Source of the DNA: Anderseniella sp963759095
Lineage (GTDB): Bacteria > Pseudomonadota > Alphaproteobacteria > Rhizobiales > Aestuariivirgaceae
Length of the DNA: 64,000 bases
Direction of reading: 5' to 3'
NCBI GenBank assembly: GCA_963759095.1
Contig: CAVWYF010000024.1
Coordinates: 5,782 to 69,781, forward strand
In this document: positions 36,414-44,939 of the stretch, piece by piece
Layout of the letters: every line of letters starts with the position of its first letter
How positions within the stretch are numbered: position 1 is the stretch's first letter
Made by a program: the position numbers and the translations under genes
The notes under the pieces: generated by a model
What the model was told of the DNA's origin: nothing
The model's input: only the letters and a program-made list of their open reading frames with translations
Databases searched by the model: none

Positions 36414-37418
36414 TCACGTTTGAAGTGCAACACGGTTGAACATCTGATTGAAGACCTCGTTTGGGGTTTTGTAGTTGAGGCATTTTCTTGGCGCATTGTT
36501 GTACCTGTCTGTGATGAACTGCAACTGTTGTGCCGGGATGGCTGCCAGGTCTGACTTTCTCGGCAATGATCGCCTGAGCCTTGAGATGGCGTTTTCCACA
36601 CCACCTTTTTGCCATGGCGCATGAGGATCACAGAAGTAGGTGCCACATGCCAGCAGGGGTTTGAGCTCATGATGCAAGGCAAACTCGGTCCCATTGTCGA
36701 AAGTGATGCTCTGGCGCAAATGGCCTGGCAGCTTGGCAAGGAAGCTTGAAAGCCGATCTGCCACAGGCCGGGCAGCCTTGGAAGGCTGGCGCATGAGGGT
36801 TGTGAACCTGGAGGTTCGTTCATGCAGCACCAACACGGCCTGACCATAGCGGGAAAACAGCATCAGGTCGGCTTCCCAGTGGCCGGGTTTTGTGCGTGAC
36901 GTAACCGATCGGGGCCGTTCATGGATGCTAACGCGCTGTTTTATATGCTCAACCGGACTGATACCACCGCGCTTGAGTTTACCTCTGCGGTGTTTTGCCC
37001 GTGGCAGCAGCCTGTGCCAGTAATCCTTCTGAGCTGAACGATGGTAGATGAAGCGATAGATTGACTCATGACTGATCTGCATGTGAGCGTTATGCAGTGC
37101 CAGCCGGCCTGCAATCATCTGTGGTGACCATCCCATCGCAAGGCGGTCGCGAACAAGTGCACGCAGTGCTGGCTGGTGCGCCAGCTTGAAGCGACAGTCC
37201 CATCGTCTTCGTCGCAAGGCCAGTTGATGAGCGCGTTCACCCTCATACACCCCCGTCCATTGTTTTGTTGGTTTTGCATTGCGTTTCAGTTCACGGCTGA
37301 CCGTACATGCGGCTCTGCCAAGCTGGCGCGCAATTTCTCTGATCGACTGGTTCGCCTTACGCAACAAATCGATCTTGATCCGCTCTACTAGAGACAGATG
37401 AACATAACTCTTTCCCAT
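36414..37418 (-). CDS. IS30-family transposase
   Basis: A 334-residue transposase. The N-terminal helix-turn-helix reads LVERIKIDLLRKANQSIREI and RQLGRAACTVSRELKRN, typical of IS30. The DDE integrase core shows GHWEADLMLF (first Asp), SITFDNGTEFALHHEL (second Asp) and a terminal YFCDPHAPWQKGGVENAISR region with the catalytic Glu. The C-terminus PRKCLNYKTPNEVFNQMFNR is the usual IS30 ending. Length is normal and no frameshift is visible, so the copy may be active. It lies between the gluconate operon and the D-2-hydroxyacid dehydrogenase gene. Confidence 0.95.
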   Translation of the reverse strand: MGKSYVHLSLVERIKIDLLRKANQSIREIARQLGRAACTVSRELKRNAKPTKQWTGVYEGERAHQLALRRRRWDCRFKLAHQPALRALVRDRLAMGWSPQMIAGRLALHNAHMQISHESIYRFIYHRSAQKDYWHRLLPRAKHRRGKLKRGGISPVEHIKQRVSIHERPRSVTSRTKPGHWEADLMLFSRYGQAVLVLHERTSRFTTLMRQPSKAARPVADRLSSFLAKLPGHLRQSITFDNGTEFALHHELKPLLACGTYFCDPHAPWQKGGVENAISRLRRSLPRKSDLAAIPAQQLQFITDRYNNAPRKCLNYKTPNEVFNQMFNRVALQT

Positions 37419-37457
37419 CGCAACAACACCTTAGCAGGTGTTGCACTTGTTACGTGA
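36414..37457 (-). mobile_element. IS30-family insertion sequence
   Basis: The element is bounded by imperfect 20-base inverted repeats, at 36414-36433 (TCACGTTTGAAGTGCAACAC) and 37438-37457 (reverse complement GTGTTGCACTTGTTACGTGA). They match at 17 of 20 positions. It contains one intact transposase. No clear target duplication is seen at the flanks. The transposase stop codon lies within the left repeat. Confidence 0.82.
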
Positions 37458-37855
37458 ATCCAAGGGGTCCAAACTGGCCTGGCCGTGATATGTAACCTGG
37501 TTTTGGATGCCAGCCTTCGCTCACTGCTGTCCGGGAAAATTGTTGAGACTGAAATCCGAGCTTGGTGTATTTTCGCAAATGTCATCATCCGGCTTGACCG
37601 GGTGACCCAGTATCCGCAGAATTCTGAGGTTTTAGCACACCAGTGCGGCACTCGCGAACACAGTGGATACTGGGTTGCCCGGTCGAGCCGGGCAATGACA
37701 GTTTGTGGATGAAAAACCAAGTCCAAAACTGCGAAAGATCAAGAAACACGCTTGAACTCAGATGCTTGGTCCAGGAGCAAATATTTTTTCCCGGACAGCA
37801 GTGAGCCTTCGCTGGCATGACGGATGGTAAGGCGAGGGCTATCGACAGCCAAGAT
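37458..37855. repeat. Gene-free stretch with a long hairpin repeat and the outer inverted-repeat arm
   Basis: No gene is seen here. Arms at 37581-37615 and 37665-37699 pair over 35 bases with 6 mismatches, around a 49-base loop; each starts with GTCAT and ends with CAGTATCC in mirrored sense. At 37804-37821 AGCCTTCGCTGGCATGAC mirrors the motif at 36385. Both resemble dispersed non-coding repeats or MITEs of alphaproteobacteria. Confidence 0.7.
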
Positions 37856-38818
37856 TTACACCAGCCGGTCACGCGGTTCCTTGCCGGCGAAATAGGCATC
37901 GAGATTGTCCAGCGCCCTGAAGCCCATGGCATCGCGGGTTTCACGTGTCGCGCTGCCAATGTGGGGCAGCATGAAGATGTTGGTGTGATTGGCAAACGCC
38001 GGGTTTCCGCCAGGTTCCGTCACAAAGCAGTCCAGCCCGGCTGCCGCAATGTGGCCTGACCTGATGGCAGCGACGAGATCGTCTTCGACGATCAGTGCAC
38101 CACGCGCCGTATTGACGACAATCGCGCCTGCGGGCAGCAGGGCGAGGCGTTCGGCGTTGATCAGGCCGGTTGTGTCGGGTGTCGCGGGACAGTGCAATGA
38201 CACGAAGTCCGATACGGGCAGCAGGGTTTCAACCGTCTCGTGATAGATAGCATCTTGTTCCAGTTCGGCCGGGAGCCTGGAGCGATTGTGGTAATGCACC
38301 TCCATGCCAAAGCCGCGGCAACGTTGCGCCATCACCTGGCCGACACGGCCCATGCCGATGATCCCGACGCGTTTGCTGGACACCTGAGTGCCGACCATGA
38401 AGGACGGGCTCCATGACTTCCAGTTGCCCGAGCGCACCATGTGATCGCCTTCCGGTGCCCGGCGCGCTGCGCCCAGCATCAGCAGCATGGCAATCTCGGC
38501 GGTTGCATCAGACAACACGTCCGGCGTGTTGGTGACGACGATGCCTCTTTGCCTGAATGCGGCAAGATCGCAATGGTCCACGCCGACGGAATGATTGGCG
38601 ATGATTTTTGTGCGCTCAGACAGCCTGGCCACCACGTCGGCAGTAAAGAGTTCCGAATGGCATGGCAGGATCGCGTCTACCCTGGCGCTCATGGCCACAA
38701 TATCGTCGGCGCTGGAAATTACGTCATCATGATTGAGGATGACGTCATAATCGCGCGCGGCGCGGTCTTGCGTGTTGTCGGAGAGTTTTCTGGAAATCCA
38801 GACAGTCGGCTTGGACAT
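37856..38818 (-). CDS. D-2-hydroxyacid dehydrogenase (glyoxylate/hydroxypyruvate reductase type)
   Basis: A 320-residue protein of the D-isomer 2-hydroxyacid dehydrogenase family. The substrate part has IIANHSVGVDHCDLAAFRQR and VTNTPDVLSDATAEIAMLLM. The NAD-binding domain has VGIIGMGRVGQVMAQRCRGFGMEV (GxGxxG near residue 150). Catalytic residues are Arg in NTARGALI, Glu in VTEPGG, and His in LPHIGSAT. Typical substrates are glyoxylate, hydroxypyruvate or 2-ketogluconate. It is the last gene of the minus-strand set that includes an amidase and a TRAP importer, with a small membrane-protein gene between. The proximity to the gluconate operon makes 2-ketogluconate a candidate, though the IS separates them. 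Confidence 0.9.
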   Translation of the reverse strand: MSKPTVWISRKLSDNTQDRAARDYDVILNHDDVISSADDIVAMSARVDAILPCHSELFTADVVARLSERTKIIANHSVGVDHCDLAAFRQRGIVVTNTPDVLSDATAEIAMLLMLGAARRAPEGDHMVRSGNWKSWSPSFMVGTQVSSKRVGIIGMGRVGQVMAQRCRGFGMEVHYHNRSRLPAELEQDAIYHETVETLLPVSDFVSLHCPATPDTTGLINAERLALLPAGAIVVNTARGALIVEDDLVAAIRSGHIAAAGLDCFVTEPGGNPAFANHTNIFMLPHIGSATRETRDAMGFRALDNLDAYFAGKEPRDRLV

Positions 38819-38853
38819 GCGTGTTTCAACTCATTGGATGGAGGAGGCCTCAA

Positions 38854-39051
38854 TCAGCGCTTGCGGATGCATTCGTCCCAATAGTCATAAGCCACCATCG
38901 AAAGCACCGAGATGGCAATTATCCAGAACGGCAGGCCGCCCCAAAACCCGGCAAACCCGGTTGAAATACTGTGTGCAAGCCCGAGGATGAAAGTGAACAC
39001 GAGCCCCAGGCCGATCAGGCCGGTAATTTTTCTGATATTCGTCATGTCCAT
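38854..39051 (-). CDS. Small two-helix membrane protein, function unknown
   Basis: A 65-residue frame in the gap between the 2-hydroxyacid dehydrogenase and amidase genes, on the same strand. It begins MDMTNIRKITG, then a hydrophobic segment GLIGLGLVFTFILGLAH, a short loop, a second segment GLPFWIIAISVLSMVAYDY, and a charged end ECIRKR. A weak purine-rich site (AAGAAGAAG) precedes the start. The codon pattern and hydrophobic layout support a real small membrane protein, but I recognise no family. The start could also be the Met at residue 3. Confidence 0.55.
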   Translation of the reverse strand: MDMTNIRKITGLIGLGLVFTFILGLAHSISTGFAGFWGGLPFWIIAISVLSMVAYDYWDECIRKR

Positions 39052-39089
39052 CTTCTTCTTACTCCGTGCTGCATCCGTTGAAATGCTGT

Positions 39090-40418
39090 TTATTCACTTG
39101 CCGCCAACGAACTGACCAACCATTGCGCCGTGGTCATAAGGCGATCATCCTGTTCGCCCGAGCCTATCAGTTGCACGCCGATGGGCAAACCGGCTGCGCC
39201 GGACAGCAAGGGCAGGTTCAGAGCCGGCAGGCCCGCCGTTGTCCATATCGTGCAGAATACCGGATCGCCGGTGCCGTCGGTTTTCAATGGTGCTTCGCCA
39301 GCAGCAGACGGCGCGATAATCCCGTCATAGTCATGGAAAAACTCTTCGAAATAGTCTTCCGCGCCGGCCACCATGGACAGGGCTTCAGCGTACTGCGCGT
39401 CCGAATATCCCCGGCCGCGTTCCACAACGGGTTTCAACGTATCGCTGATCACATCCCAGTGCCGGTCGAAGTCATCAGCAAGGTGTCTGGCGATTTCATA
39501 CTCGTGGACGGTTTTTTGATGGTCTACCAGGGCGGCGACGGATTTCGGCGCCTCTATGCGTTCCACCCGGTCGCCCAGCGCGGCCAGTATGTCCTCCAGG
39601 CCACTTCGCGCCTCGTCAGTGAGGCGGTCATGGAACGGCATGTCCAGCCATACAAGATCAGGCGCTACCAGCGGCTGGCGGGCCAGCCCGGCTGTGGCAG
39701 ATGGCAAGGGACGCGGCAAGCTTGCCGGGTCGCGCGGATCATAGCCGGACAGTGCATCTGCCAGCAGTGACACGTCTTCCAGCGAGCGTGCGAACACGCC
39801 GACCTGATCGAGAGTGACGGAGGTTTGCAGCACACCGGTGCGGGAGATCACCCCGCGGGTGGGCTTGAACCCGAAAATGCCGCAGAACGAGGCAGGCCTG
39901 ACGGTGGAACCGTTTGTCTGGCTGCCGATTGCCAGCGGCACATGGCCTGCGGCAACAGCGGCTGCGGAACCGCTGGACGAGCCACCGGGTGTGTGGGCGT
40001 GATTGTGCGGGTTTGAGGTATGGGCCGGGTTGAGAAATGCAAACTCGGTGGTGACCGTCTTGCCCATGATAACCGCACCTGCCTCGCGCAGTTTTGCAGT
40101 TACCTGACAATCGATTTCAGCGATTGTGCCTGTGCGGGCAGGGCTGCCGCACTCAGTCGGCATATCCTTGACATCGAATATGTCTTTTAAGCCCACAGGT
40201 ACGCCATGCAGCGACCCGAGTGTCCTGCCTTTGCGGCGCAAATCATCCAGCTCACGGGCCTGGCCAAGGGCGCCTTTGGCATCAAGATGTACCCACCCAC
40301 CAATGCCCGCATCAGTTTCGGCAATCCGGTCCAGGCAGGCCTGAACCAGTTGTTCCGAGGTGATCAGACCTTCGGCAATTTGCCGCCTGGCTTCACTGGC
40401 TGTCAGTTGACACAACAT
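39090..40418 (-). CDS. Amidase (amidase-signature family)
   Basis: A 442-residue serine hydrolase. The Ser-cisSer-Lys triad of the amidase-signature family is visible as Lys78 (GVPVGLKDIFDV), the cis-Ser in TPGGSSSGSAAAVAAG (Ser147-149) and nucleophile Ser171 (GSQTNGSTVRPASFCG). The C-terminal part ends in LPALNLPLLSGAAGLPIGVQ, the usual signature ending. The length fits family enzymes that hydrolyse small amides or N-carbamoyl compounds. It begins 33 bases after the DctM stop, on the same strand, so the TRAP cargo may be an amide or may release an acid that the enzyme produces. The exact substrate is open. Confidence 0.9.
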   Translation of the reverse strand: MLCQLTASEARRQIAEGLITSEQLVQACLDRIAETDAGIGGWVHLDAKGALGQARELDDLRRKGRTLGSLHGVPVGLKDIFDVKDMPTECGSPARTGTIAEIDCQVTAKLREAGAVIMGKTVTTEFAFLNPAHTSNPHNHAHTPGGSSSGSAAAVAAGHVPLAIGSQTNGSTVRPASFCGIFGFKPTRGVISRTGVLQTSVTLDQVGVFARSLEDVSLLADALSGYDPRDPASLPRPLPSATAGLARQPLVAPDLVWLDMPFHDRLTDEARSGLEDILAALGDRVERIEAPKSVAALVDHQKTVHEYEIARHLADDFDRHWDVISDTLKPVVERGRGYSDAQYAEALSMVAGAEDYFEEFFHDYDGIIAPSAAGEAPLKTDGTGDPVFCTIWTTAGLPALNLPLLSGAAGLPIGVQLIGSGEQDDRLMTTAQWLVSSLAASE

Positions 40419-40450
40419 ATCCGCTTTGATGCCTTTCAGGTCCGGCTCAG

Positions 40451-41818
40451 CTATTTCTGGTAGGGGCCGAACAGATAGTCAGGGAACCACAAGGCAATTG
40501 CCGGGAATTGGTACATCAAGACCATGGTGAAGATCACAATGCCCAGATACGGAATGATGCCCCGGAAAATCTGCATCAGCTCGATCTGGCCCTTGAGCAC
40601 CCCTTTCAGGTAGTAGGCCGACATGGCCATGGGTGGGGTCAGGAACGAAGTCTGCAGGTTCAGCGCAACCAGCATGGCGAAGAAGTATGGATTGACCCCG
40701 AACTGGTCGAGCAAAGGCAGGAATATCGGCACGAAAATAATGACGATTTCCGACCACTCCAACGGCCAGCCCAGAAAGAAGATGATCGCCTGTGCCATCA
40801 CCAGGAACTGCCATGGCGCCAGGTCGAACGAGGCGACCCACTGTGCAATCAGGTCATGGCCACCCAGATATGAAAACACCGATGCAAACGTCCACGATCC
40901 GACAAACAACCAGCACACCATGGCTGTCGCCTTGGCGGTGAGGTAGACGGACTGCTTGACCATTTTCCAGCTCAGCGCACCGTAGATCAGCGCCAGCACC
41001 AGGCCACCGAGTGAGCCCATGGCGGCTGCTTCAGCCGGTGTTGCGAGGCCGCCCAGAATGGAGCCCAGTACCATCATTATCAGCAAGGTCAGCGGGACAA
41101 AGGAGACCAGCAGGTTCAGGTAAATCTCACGGGCCGGCGGCACATCTTCCTGTTGCGGTTTTGGCGCAATGCCTGGATTAATGGTGACCCGGATGATCAC
41201 ATAGACGATGTAAAAGCCCGCCAGCATCAGCCCCGGGAAAACGGCTGCCGCATAGAGCCTGAGCGGTGACAGCTCGGCGATTGCGGCATACACGATCAGC
41301 ATGATGGACGGCGGGATCAGAATGCCGAGCGTGCCGCCGGCGCAGATAACACCGGATGCAAACTCCTTGTTGTAATTGGCGTTTGCCATGGCTGGAAATG
41401 CCAGCAGGCCCATCAGGGTGACAACCGCGCCGACGATGCCGGTAGCGGTGGAAAACACCGCGCAGGTGATCAGGGCGGCAATGGCCATGGAACCGGGCAG
41501 GTTTCGGGCCGCCATCTGCAGCGAGTGGAACAGCTTGCCGACGATGTTGGCGCGTTCGACCACATAGCCCATGAACAAGAACAGTGGGATGGCGACGAGA
41601 GTATCGTTTTCCATCACCGAATAGGTGTTCTGGTTCAAAAGGTAGAAAATCTGGTTCTGGAAAAAGTCGCCAAACGTGCTGATCGCATCGGCTTTGTAAT
41701 AGGCGTAATAGCCAAAGCCAACCCCCATGGCTATCAGGGTAAACGCAATCGGAAAGCCCAGCAGCACCAGAACGATGAACAGGGACAGCATGAGGATGGC
41801 GACTTCAGGGTTCGTCAT
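40451..41818 (-). CDS. dctM: TRAP transporter large permease (DctM)
   Basis: A 455-residue permease with about 12-13 helices. DctM motifs: LLGFPIAFTLIAMGVGFGYY at the start, AALITCAVFSTATGIVGAVV, the GVICAGGTLGILIPPSIMLI hairpin, FFLGWPLEWSEIVIIFVPIF and LQTSFLTPPMAMSAYYLKGV near the end. The latter two are typical of the mannitol/chloroaromatic/keto-acid subgroup of large permeases. It pairs with the DctQ gene 46 bases upstream and is followed by the amidase gene. Confidence 0.94.
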   Translation of the reverse strand: MTNPEVAILMLSLFIVLVLLGFPIAFTLIAMGVGFGYYAYYKADAISTFGDFFQNQIFYLLNQNTYSVMENDTLVAIPLFLFMGYVVERANIVGKLFHSLQMAARNLPGSMAIAALITCAVFSTATGIVGAVVTLMGLLAFPAMANANYNKEFASGVICAGGTLGILIPPSIMLIVYAAIAELSPLRLYAAAVFPGLMLAGFYIVYVIIRVTINPGIAPKPQQEDVPPAREIYLNLLVSFVPLTLLIMMVLGSILGGLATPAEAAAMGSLGGLVLALIYGALSWKMVKQSVYLTAKATAMVCWLFVGSWTFASVFSYLGGHDLIAQWVASFDLAPWQFLVMAQAIIFFLGWPLEWSEIVIIFVPIFLPLLDQFGVNPYFFAMLVALNLQTSFLTPPMAMSAYYLKGVLKGQIELMQIFRGIIPYLGIVIFTMVLMYQFPAIALWFPDYLFGPYQK

Positions 41819-41864
41819 TTTCTATTGAACTCCAGCGGCAACAGCGCGGGTAAAATTGGATTGA

Positions 41865-42440
41865 TCAGGATTTGTCGGCAACCGGGTCGGGAGCCGCGAG
41901 CAGGTCTTCGGTCTCACGCACGTCTTCAAGCCGTTCCAGCCAGACGCCTTCGCGCATCGCCTTCCAGCAGCGCAATATCTCTGCGACGCCCTGAATGATC
42001 ATCAGGAAACCGGCCAGCGGAATGAGCGTCTTGAAGAAGTAAATCTGGATGCGGGCAGGGGAGTTCCAACTGACCTCAAGATAGCGCCAGCTGTCCTTGG
42101 CGATCTCGGCGCCAAACCAGAACAGGGCGAGCATGCCTGGGAAAAAGAAAATAACATAAAGCACGAAATCCAGCGTTGCCTGGGTCTTGACCGGCAGCAA
42201 GCGGTACAAAACATCACCGCGCACGTGAGTGTCCTGGGCCAGCGCATAGGGCCCGGCCATCAGGAACAGGGCGCCATACATCTGCACCATCATGTCAAAC
42301 GCCCAGACCGTCGGTGAGTTCAGCACATAGCGCACGAACACTTCGTATGACACCGAGAACGTCAGGATCAGAATGCACCACCCAAAGGCGCGGCCGACCC
42401 AGATGCTAAGACTTTCAATGGCGTGAATGAGTGTTATCAC
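41865..42440 (-). CDS. dctQ: TRAP transporter small permease (DctQ)
   Basis: I use the GTG start at 42440 (191 residues), 5 bases after GGAGGC. The frame is open to 42488, but those 16 residues (MVCGSPKYN...) cross a palindrome and do not look coding. Four helices are visible. The DctQ motif appears as VSYEVFVRYVLNSPTVWAFD (after the first helix), then GALFLMAGPYALAQDTHVRGD with the conserved HVR. PGMLALFWFGAEIAKDSW and PLAGFLMIIQGVAEILRCW form the third and fourth helices. It is cotranscribed with the dctM downstream. Confidence 0.9.
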   Translation of the reverse strand: MITLIHAIESLSIWVGRAFGWCILILTFSVSYEVFVRYVLNSPTVWAFDMMVQMYGALFLMAGPYALAQDTHVRGDVLYRLLPVKTQATLDFVLYVIFFFPGMLALFWFGAEIAKDSWRYLEVSWNSPARIQIYFFKTLIPLAGFLMIIQGVAEILRCWKAMREGVWLERLEDVRETEDLLAAPDPVADKS

Positions 42441-42492
42441 GGTTCGCCTCCCCAGGCATAAATTATACTTCGGAGAGCCACACACCATGCCG

Positions 42493-42516
42493 ACATGGGT
42501 TCAGTGGAACCCACGT
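42493..42516. repeat. Dispersed palindrome, copy 2
   Basis: ACATGGGTTC-AGTG-GAACCCACGT, a 10-bp stem with one mismatch, lies between dctP and dctQ of the second TRAP operon. It shares the ATGGGTTCA core with copies at 3909, 47817 and 59982, but lacks the outer AGAGCA arms. Confidence 0.6.
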
Positions 42517-42559
42517 GCCTGATTCAGCGCACAGCTCTCCGTAGATATCGCATGATGTT

Positions 42560-42594
42560 ACCTTCCCGCACCAACGCTCCGGATGCGGGAAGGT
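42560..42594 (-). terminator. Stem-loop between dctP and dctQ (second TRAP operon)
   Basis: ACCTTCCCGCA (42560-42570) and TGCGGGAAGGT (42584-42594) form a perfect 11-bp stem with a 13-base loop, 8 bases past the dctP stop. No U-run follows on the transcribed strand. An attenuator or 3'-end stabiliser for the binding-protein mRNA is likely. Confidence 0.7.
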
Positions 42595-42601
42595 TCGGTG
42601 A

Positions 42602-43717
42602 TTATCCGAAGTAGTGCTTGTATGCCAGCTTGTAGTCAGGCTGGTTCAGGTTCAGGTAATTCATCACGTTCTTGGCGTATACCTTCTGGGAGTCAATGAC
42701 CTTGGTGAAGAACGCATCCTCCTTGGAAATGCGGTCAACCACGATATCCCACGCTTTCAACTGCTCTGCCATCACCGAGTCCGGTGTGCGGTAGATATTG
42801 ACACCCTGATCGTCGCGCAGCTTCACCAGGTCATCTGCATAACGCTTGGTGTTGTTCCAGTAGAAGTTGGAATTTTCAGCTTCCGATGCGTATTTCAGGA
42901 TCGCTCTCAGTTCTTCCGGCAGGCCTTCGAACATTTTCTTGTTGAAGGTAACCTCGAAGAACTCCTGGCTCTGATGGAAGCTGGCCAGGTGATAGTGCTT
43001 GGAGACATCCTGCATGCCGAAGTCACGGTCAGAGGTCGGGTTGTTGAACTCGGCCGCATCGATCAGGCCGGACTTCATGGCCGGCTGAATTTCACCGCCG
43101 GGCAACTGCACAACCGACATGCCCATTTCGAGCAGAACGTCGGCAGCCAGGCCAACCGTGCGATATTTCAGACCCTTCATCTGCGAAGCGTCCTTGATTT
43201 CTTCCTTGAACCAGCCGAGCGGCTGGGCCGGCATGGCGGAATTGAAGAACGACACAACGTTCAGGCCAAGTGAGCCCATCAATTCGTCAAACAGTTCCTG
43301 GCCACCACCGTAATGGATCCAGCCGAGCACTTCCTGGGAAGACCAGCCGAAACACGGGCCGGTGCCGAACAGGGAAGCGGACTTGGACTTGGAGTACCAG
43401 TAGGCCGGCACATAGTGGGCAGCATCAAGCACGCCGCGGTGCACCGCGTCCTGCATCTGGCTGGTCTTGACCACCGAGTTCACCGGCAGCAGATCGATTT
43501 TCAGGTCCTTGCCTGCCATCGCGTTGACGCGATTGACGTAGGACTGGGCATTTTCAAGGAAAATACCACCGCCCCAGGCGGCCTGCATCTTGATTACCTT
43601 TGGTTCTGCGCGGGCGATGCTGGGGGCAGCAAGGCCGGCAACAGTTGCAACACCGGCTCCGGTCAGGAACTTGCGGCGTGACGCGACGGCGGTTGCCGCC
43701 TTCGAAATATCAGTCAT
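42602..43717 (-). CDS. dctP: TRAP substrate-binding protein with twin-arginine signal (DctP family)
   Basis: A 371-residue binding protein. The start carries a twin-arginine signal (SRRKFLTGAG, Arg14-Arg15, then the hydrophobic VATVAGLAAPSIARAEP), so it is exported folded by Tat. The mature part belongs to the DctP/TakP subgroup: MQAAWGGGIFLENAQSYVNR, the LPVNSVVKTSQMQDAVHRG segment, GLKYRTVGLAADVLLEMG with the ligand-binding Arg, and LPGGEIQPAMKSGLIDAAEF. TakP-like proteins bind 2-oxo acids, often with sodium. It is the first gene of the second minus-strand TRAP operon. A 350-base gene-free region lies upstream. Confidence 0.93.
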   Translation of the reverse strand: MTDISKAATAVASRRKFLTGAGVATVAGLAAPSIARAEPKVIKMQAAWGGGIFLENAQSYVNRVNAMAGKDLKIDLLPVNSVVKTSQMQDAVHRGVLDAAHYVPAYWYSKSKSASLFGTGPCFGWSSQEVLGWIHYGGGQELFDELMGSLGLNVVSFFNSAMPAQPLGWFKEEIKDASQMKGLKYRTVGLAADVLLEMGMSVVQLPGGEIQPAMKSGLIDAAEFNNPTSDRDFGMQDVSKHYHLASFHQSQEFFEVTFNKKMFEGLPEELRAILKYASEAENSNFYWNNTKRYADDLVKLRDDQGVNIYRTPDSVMAEQLKAWDIVVDRISKEDAFFTKVIDSQKVYAKNVMNYLNLNQPDYKLAYKHYFG

Positions 43718-44073
43718 TGTTTTCTCCCTAAATGCCCGGTCATACTCAATTCCACGGGCAGTGATTTCAGACTAGAAGGTATGCCCCGTTGTGCAAGACG
43801 AGTTTCCACATTGTGATCAAATTACCACCTTGTGGCTGAAAAAGGGCATCTGAAGCAGGTGATCGCTGCGATGCCGGGGCGTACTGGCAGTGGATCTGGG
43901 TGAAACCCAGCTCGGCCTGGGTTGGACGGCACAACAATCTCCCTGAACGTTGCCGCCGGGCCGCACTCGCAATGCGTGCAGAGTGATGAAATGCACATCT
44001 GTAAGCTGCAAAATGCCCCAAGGTCATCACAACGGCATAGAAAAACAGCTCCTCTCCTAGAAGGAATAAAGCC
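43718..44073. other. Gene-free region between dctP and a small DUF1127-like gene
   Basis: No credible gene is seen in either strand of these 356 bases. They should contain the promoter of the second TRAP operon. A sequence TTGTGATCAAATTACCACCTT near 43816 is AT-rich and may belong to that promoter, and GGTGAAACCC-AGCTCGGCC-TGGGTT near 43900 can form a short hairpin. Neither matches a motif I can name. Confidence 0.45.
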
Positions 44074-44229
44074 ATGACCACGCAGCATCACACCAGCTTC
44101 ACCAAGGCCATCGTCGGGTCCGCACAGCGTCTGTTCCGTTCCAGCAAGCACCACGGCCTGCTCGCCAGCAGCCACATCGATGCGCGCACCATGCGCGACA
44201 TTGGTGTGAACCCGGTAGGGTTTGATTGA
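44074..44229 (+). CDS. DUF1127-like small protein
   Basis: A 51-residue frame with an AAGGA site 8 bases upstream. It begins MTTQHHTSFTKAIVG and ends HIDARTMRDIGVNPVGFD. The ending, an Arg/Asp-rich turn followed by RDIGV, is the hallmark of the DUF1127 (YjiS-like) family, where it usually reads LRDIGLSR. These small, basic proteins are common in alphaproteobacteria; some contribute to phosphate or carbon-source responses, and their biochemical role is poorly known. It lies alone between two gene sets. Confidence 0.7.
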   Translation: MTTQHHTSFTKAIVGSAQRLFRSSKHHGLLASSHIDARTMRDIGVNPVGFD

Positions 44230-44283
44230 TAACTGACGGGCGTGTGTTGAGCATCGGCTTACGCCGGGATGCCTGAAAATATT

Positions 44284-44341
44284 TGGTGATCCCGACAGGA
44301 CCGGGTTCTGTGGCCCTCAGATCAGGAGTCTGGGGGCATAT
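44284..44341 (-). pseudogene. Decayed 3' part of a tRNA-Arg(CCU) gene
   Basis: The sequence aligns without gaps to the 3' two thirds of the intact tRNA-Arg at 46440-46516. The first 18 bases, TTGGTGATCCCGACAGGA, are identical and include the CCA end. After that matching is patchy, but the anticodon stem-loop still reads CAGA-CTCCTGA-TCTG on the minus strand, with anticodon CCT. The T-arm is mutated (GTTCGAATCC is lost) and the D-arm and 5' acceptor strand are absent, so it cannot be a working tRNA. Confidence 0.78.
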
Positions 44342-44360
44342 TTTAAAACACAAAGCGCTG

Positions 44361-44939
44361 CTAACGAAGCGCGTGCTTGCCTTTCAGCCATCCCACCAGC
44401 GCAAGTCTTCTTCCCCACAATATCGGGTTTGCCCTGTGCCATAAATGAGCTGGAAAAAACATCGCTGCGCCTCGTGTACGCGGGGCGGTTCTGTCCTTGT
44501 TGCGTGACCAGACATACAGTTTGCCACCGCCATAGTCCGATGACCGGGACAATTGCACACTAACGGTCAATTTTCGCTGGCTAAGTTCCGGCACACCTGA
44601 ATCCATGTGCCGGGCGAAGTGGTTCAAGAAACCGTAAGAGACAAACTGCAGGGTCTCGACGCTGTCCAGCTCAAATTTCCAGACCTCGTCGTTCAGTTCC
44701 ATTGCCTTGTCGCGCAACCGATCATAAATCCACTTGTTTTGAGCGTCTTCCGGCAGGTGCCGTACCAGGCACAACCTTTGTGTAAGGCGGCGGATACGGC
44801 CTGCATTGGGAGACACAGCCGGTAGCGCAGGTGCAAGCTGTGCGAGGGAAACTATCCGATCACATTCCTCATCGCTGAACAGCTGGACAGCTTGCGTGTT
44901 TGAATGACTGGATTGCATCTTTGAGAGTTTCCGACTCAA
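44361..44939 (-). CDS. 2OG-Fe(II) oxygenase, prolyl-4-hydroxylase/PKHD-like
   Basis: A 192-residue protein with the double-stranded beta-helix pattern of 2-oxoglutarate oxygenases. The iron ligands are His111-x-Asp113 (ARHMDSG) and His168 (FFPAHLWHRANP), with Arg177/178 (GRRLALVGW) for 2-oxoglutarate. SVQLSRSSDYGGGKLYVWS is the usual strand pair between the first and second ligand groups. It resembles PKHD-type and small P4H proteins, whose substrates may be proteins or peptides. It lies between the decayed tRNA copy and the IS481 element, apparently as a single gene, so horizontal acquisition is possible. Confidence 0.82.
   Translation of the reverse strand: MSRKLSKMQSSHSNTQAVQLFSDEECDRIVSLAQLAPALPAVSPNAGRIRRLTQRLCLVRHLPEDAQNKWIYDRLRDKAMELNDEVWKFELDSVETLQFVSYGFLNHFARHMDSGVPELSQRKLTVSVQLSRSSDYGGGKLYVWSRNKDRTAPRTRGAAMFFPAHLWHRANPILWGRRLALVGWLKGKHALR

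Noticed and set aside
39066..39770. Plus-strand frame of 234 residues opposite the amidase
   Set aside because: It is antisense to a gene with all amidase-signature motifs and has no recognisable domain.
44284..44341. Working second tRNA-Arg
   Set aside because: The D-arm, 5' acceptor strand and T-arm consensus are lost, so it is a remnant only.
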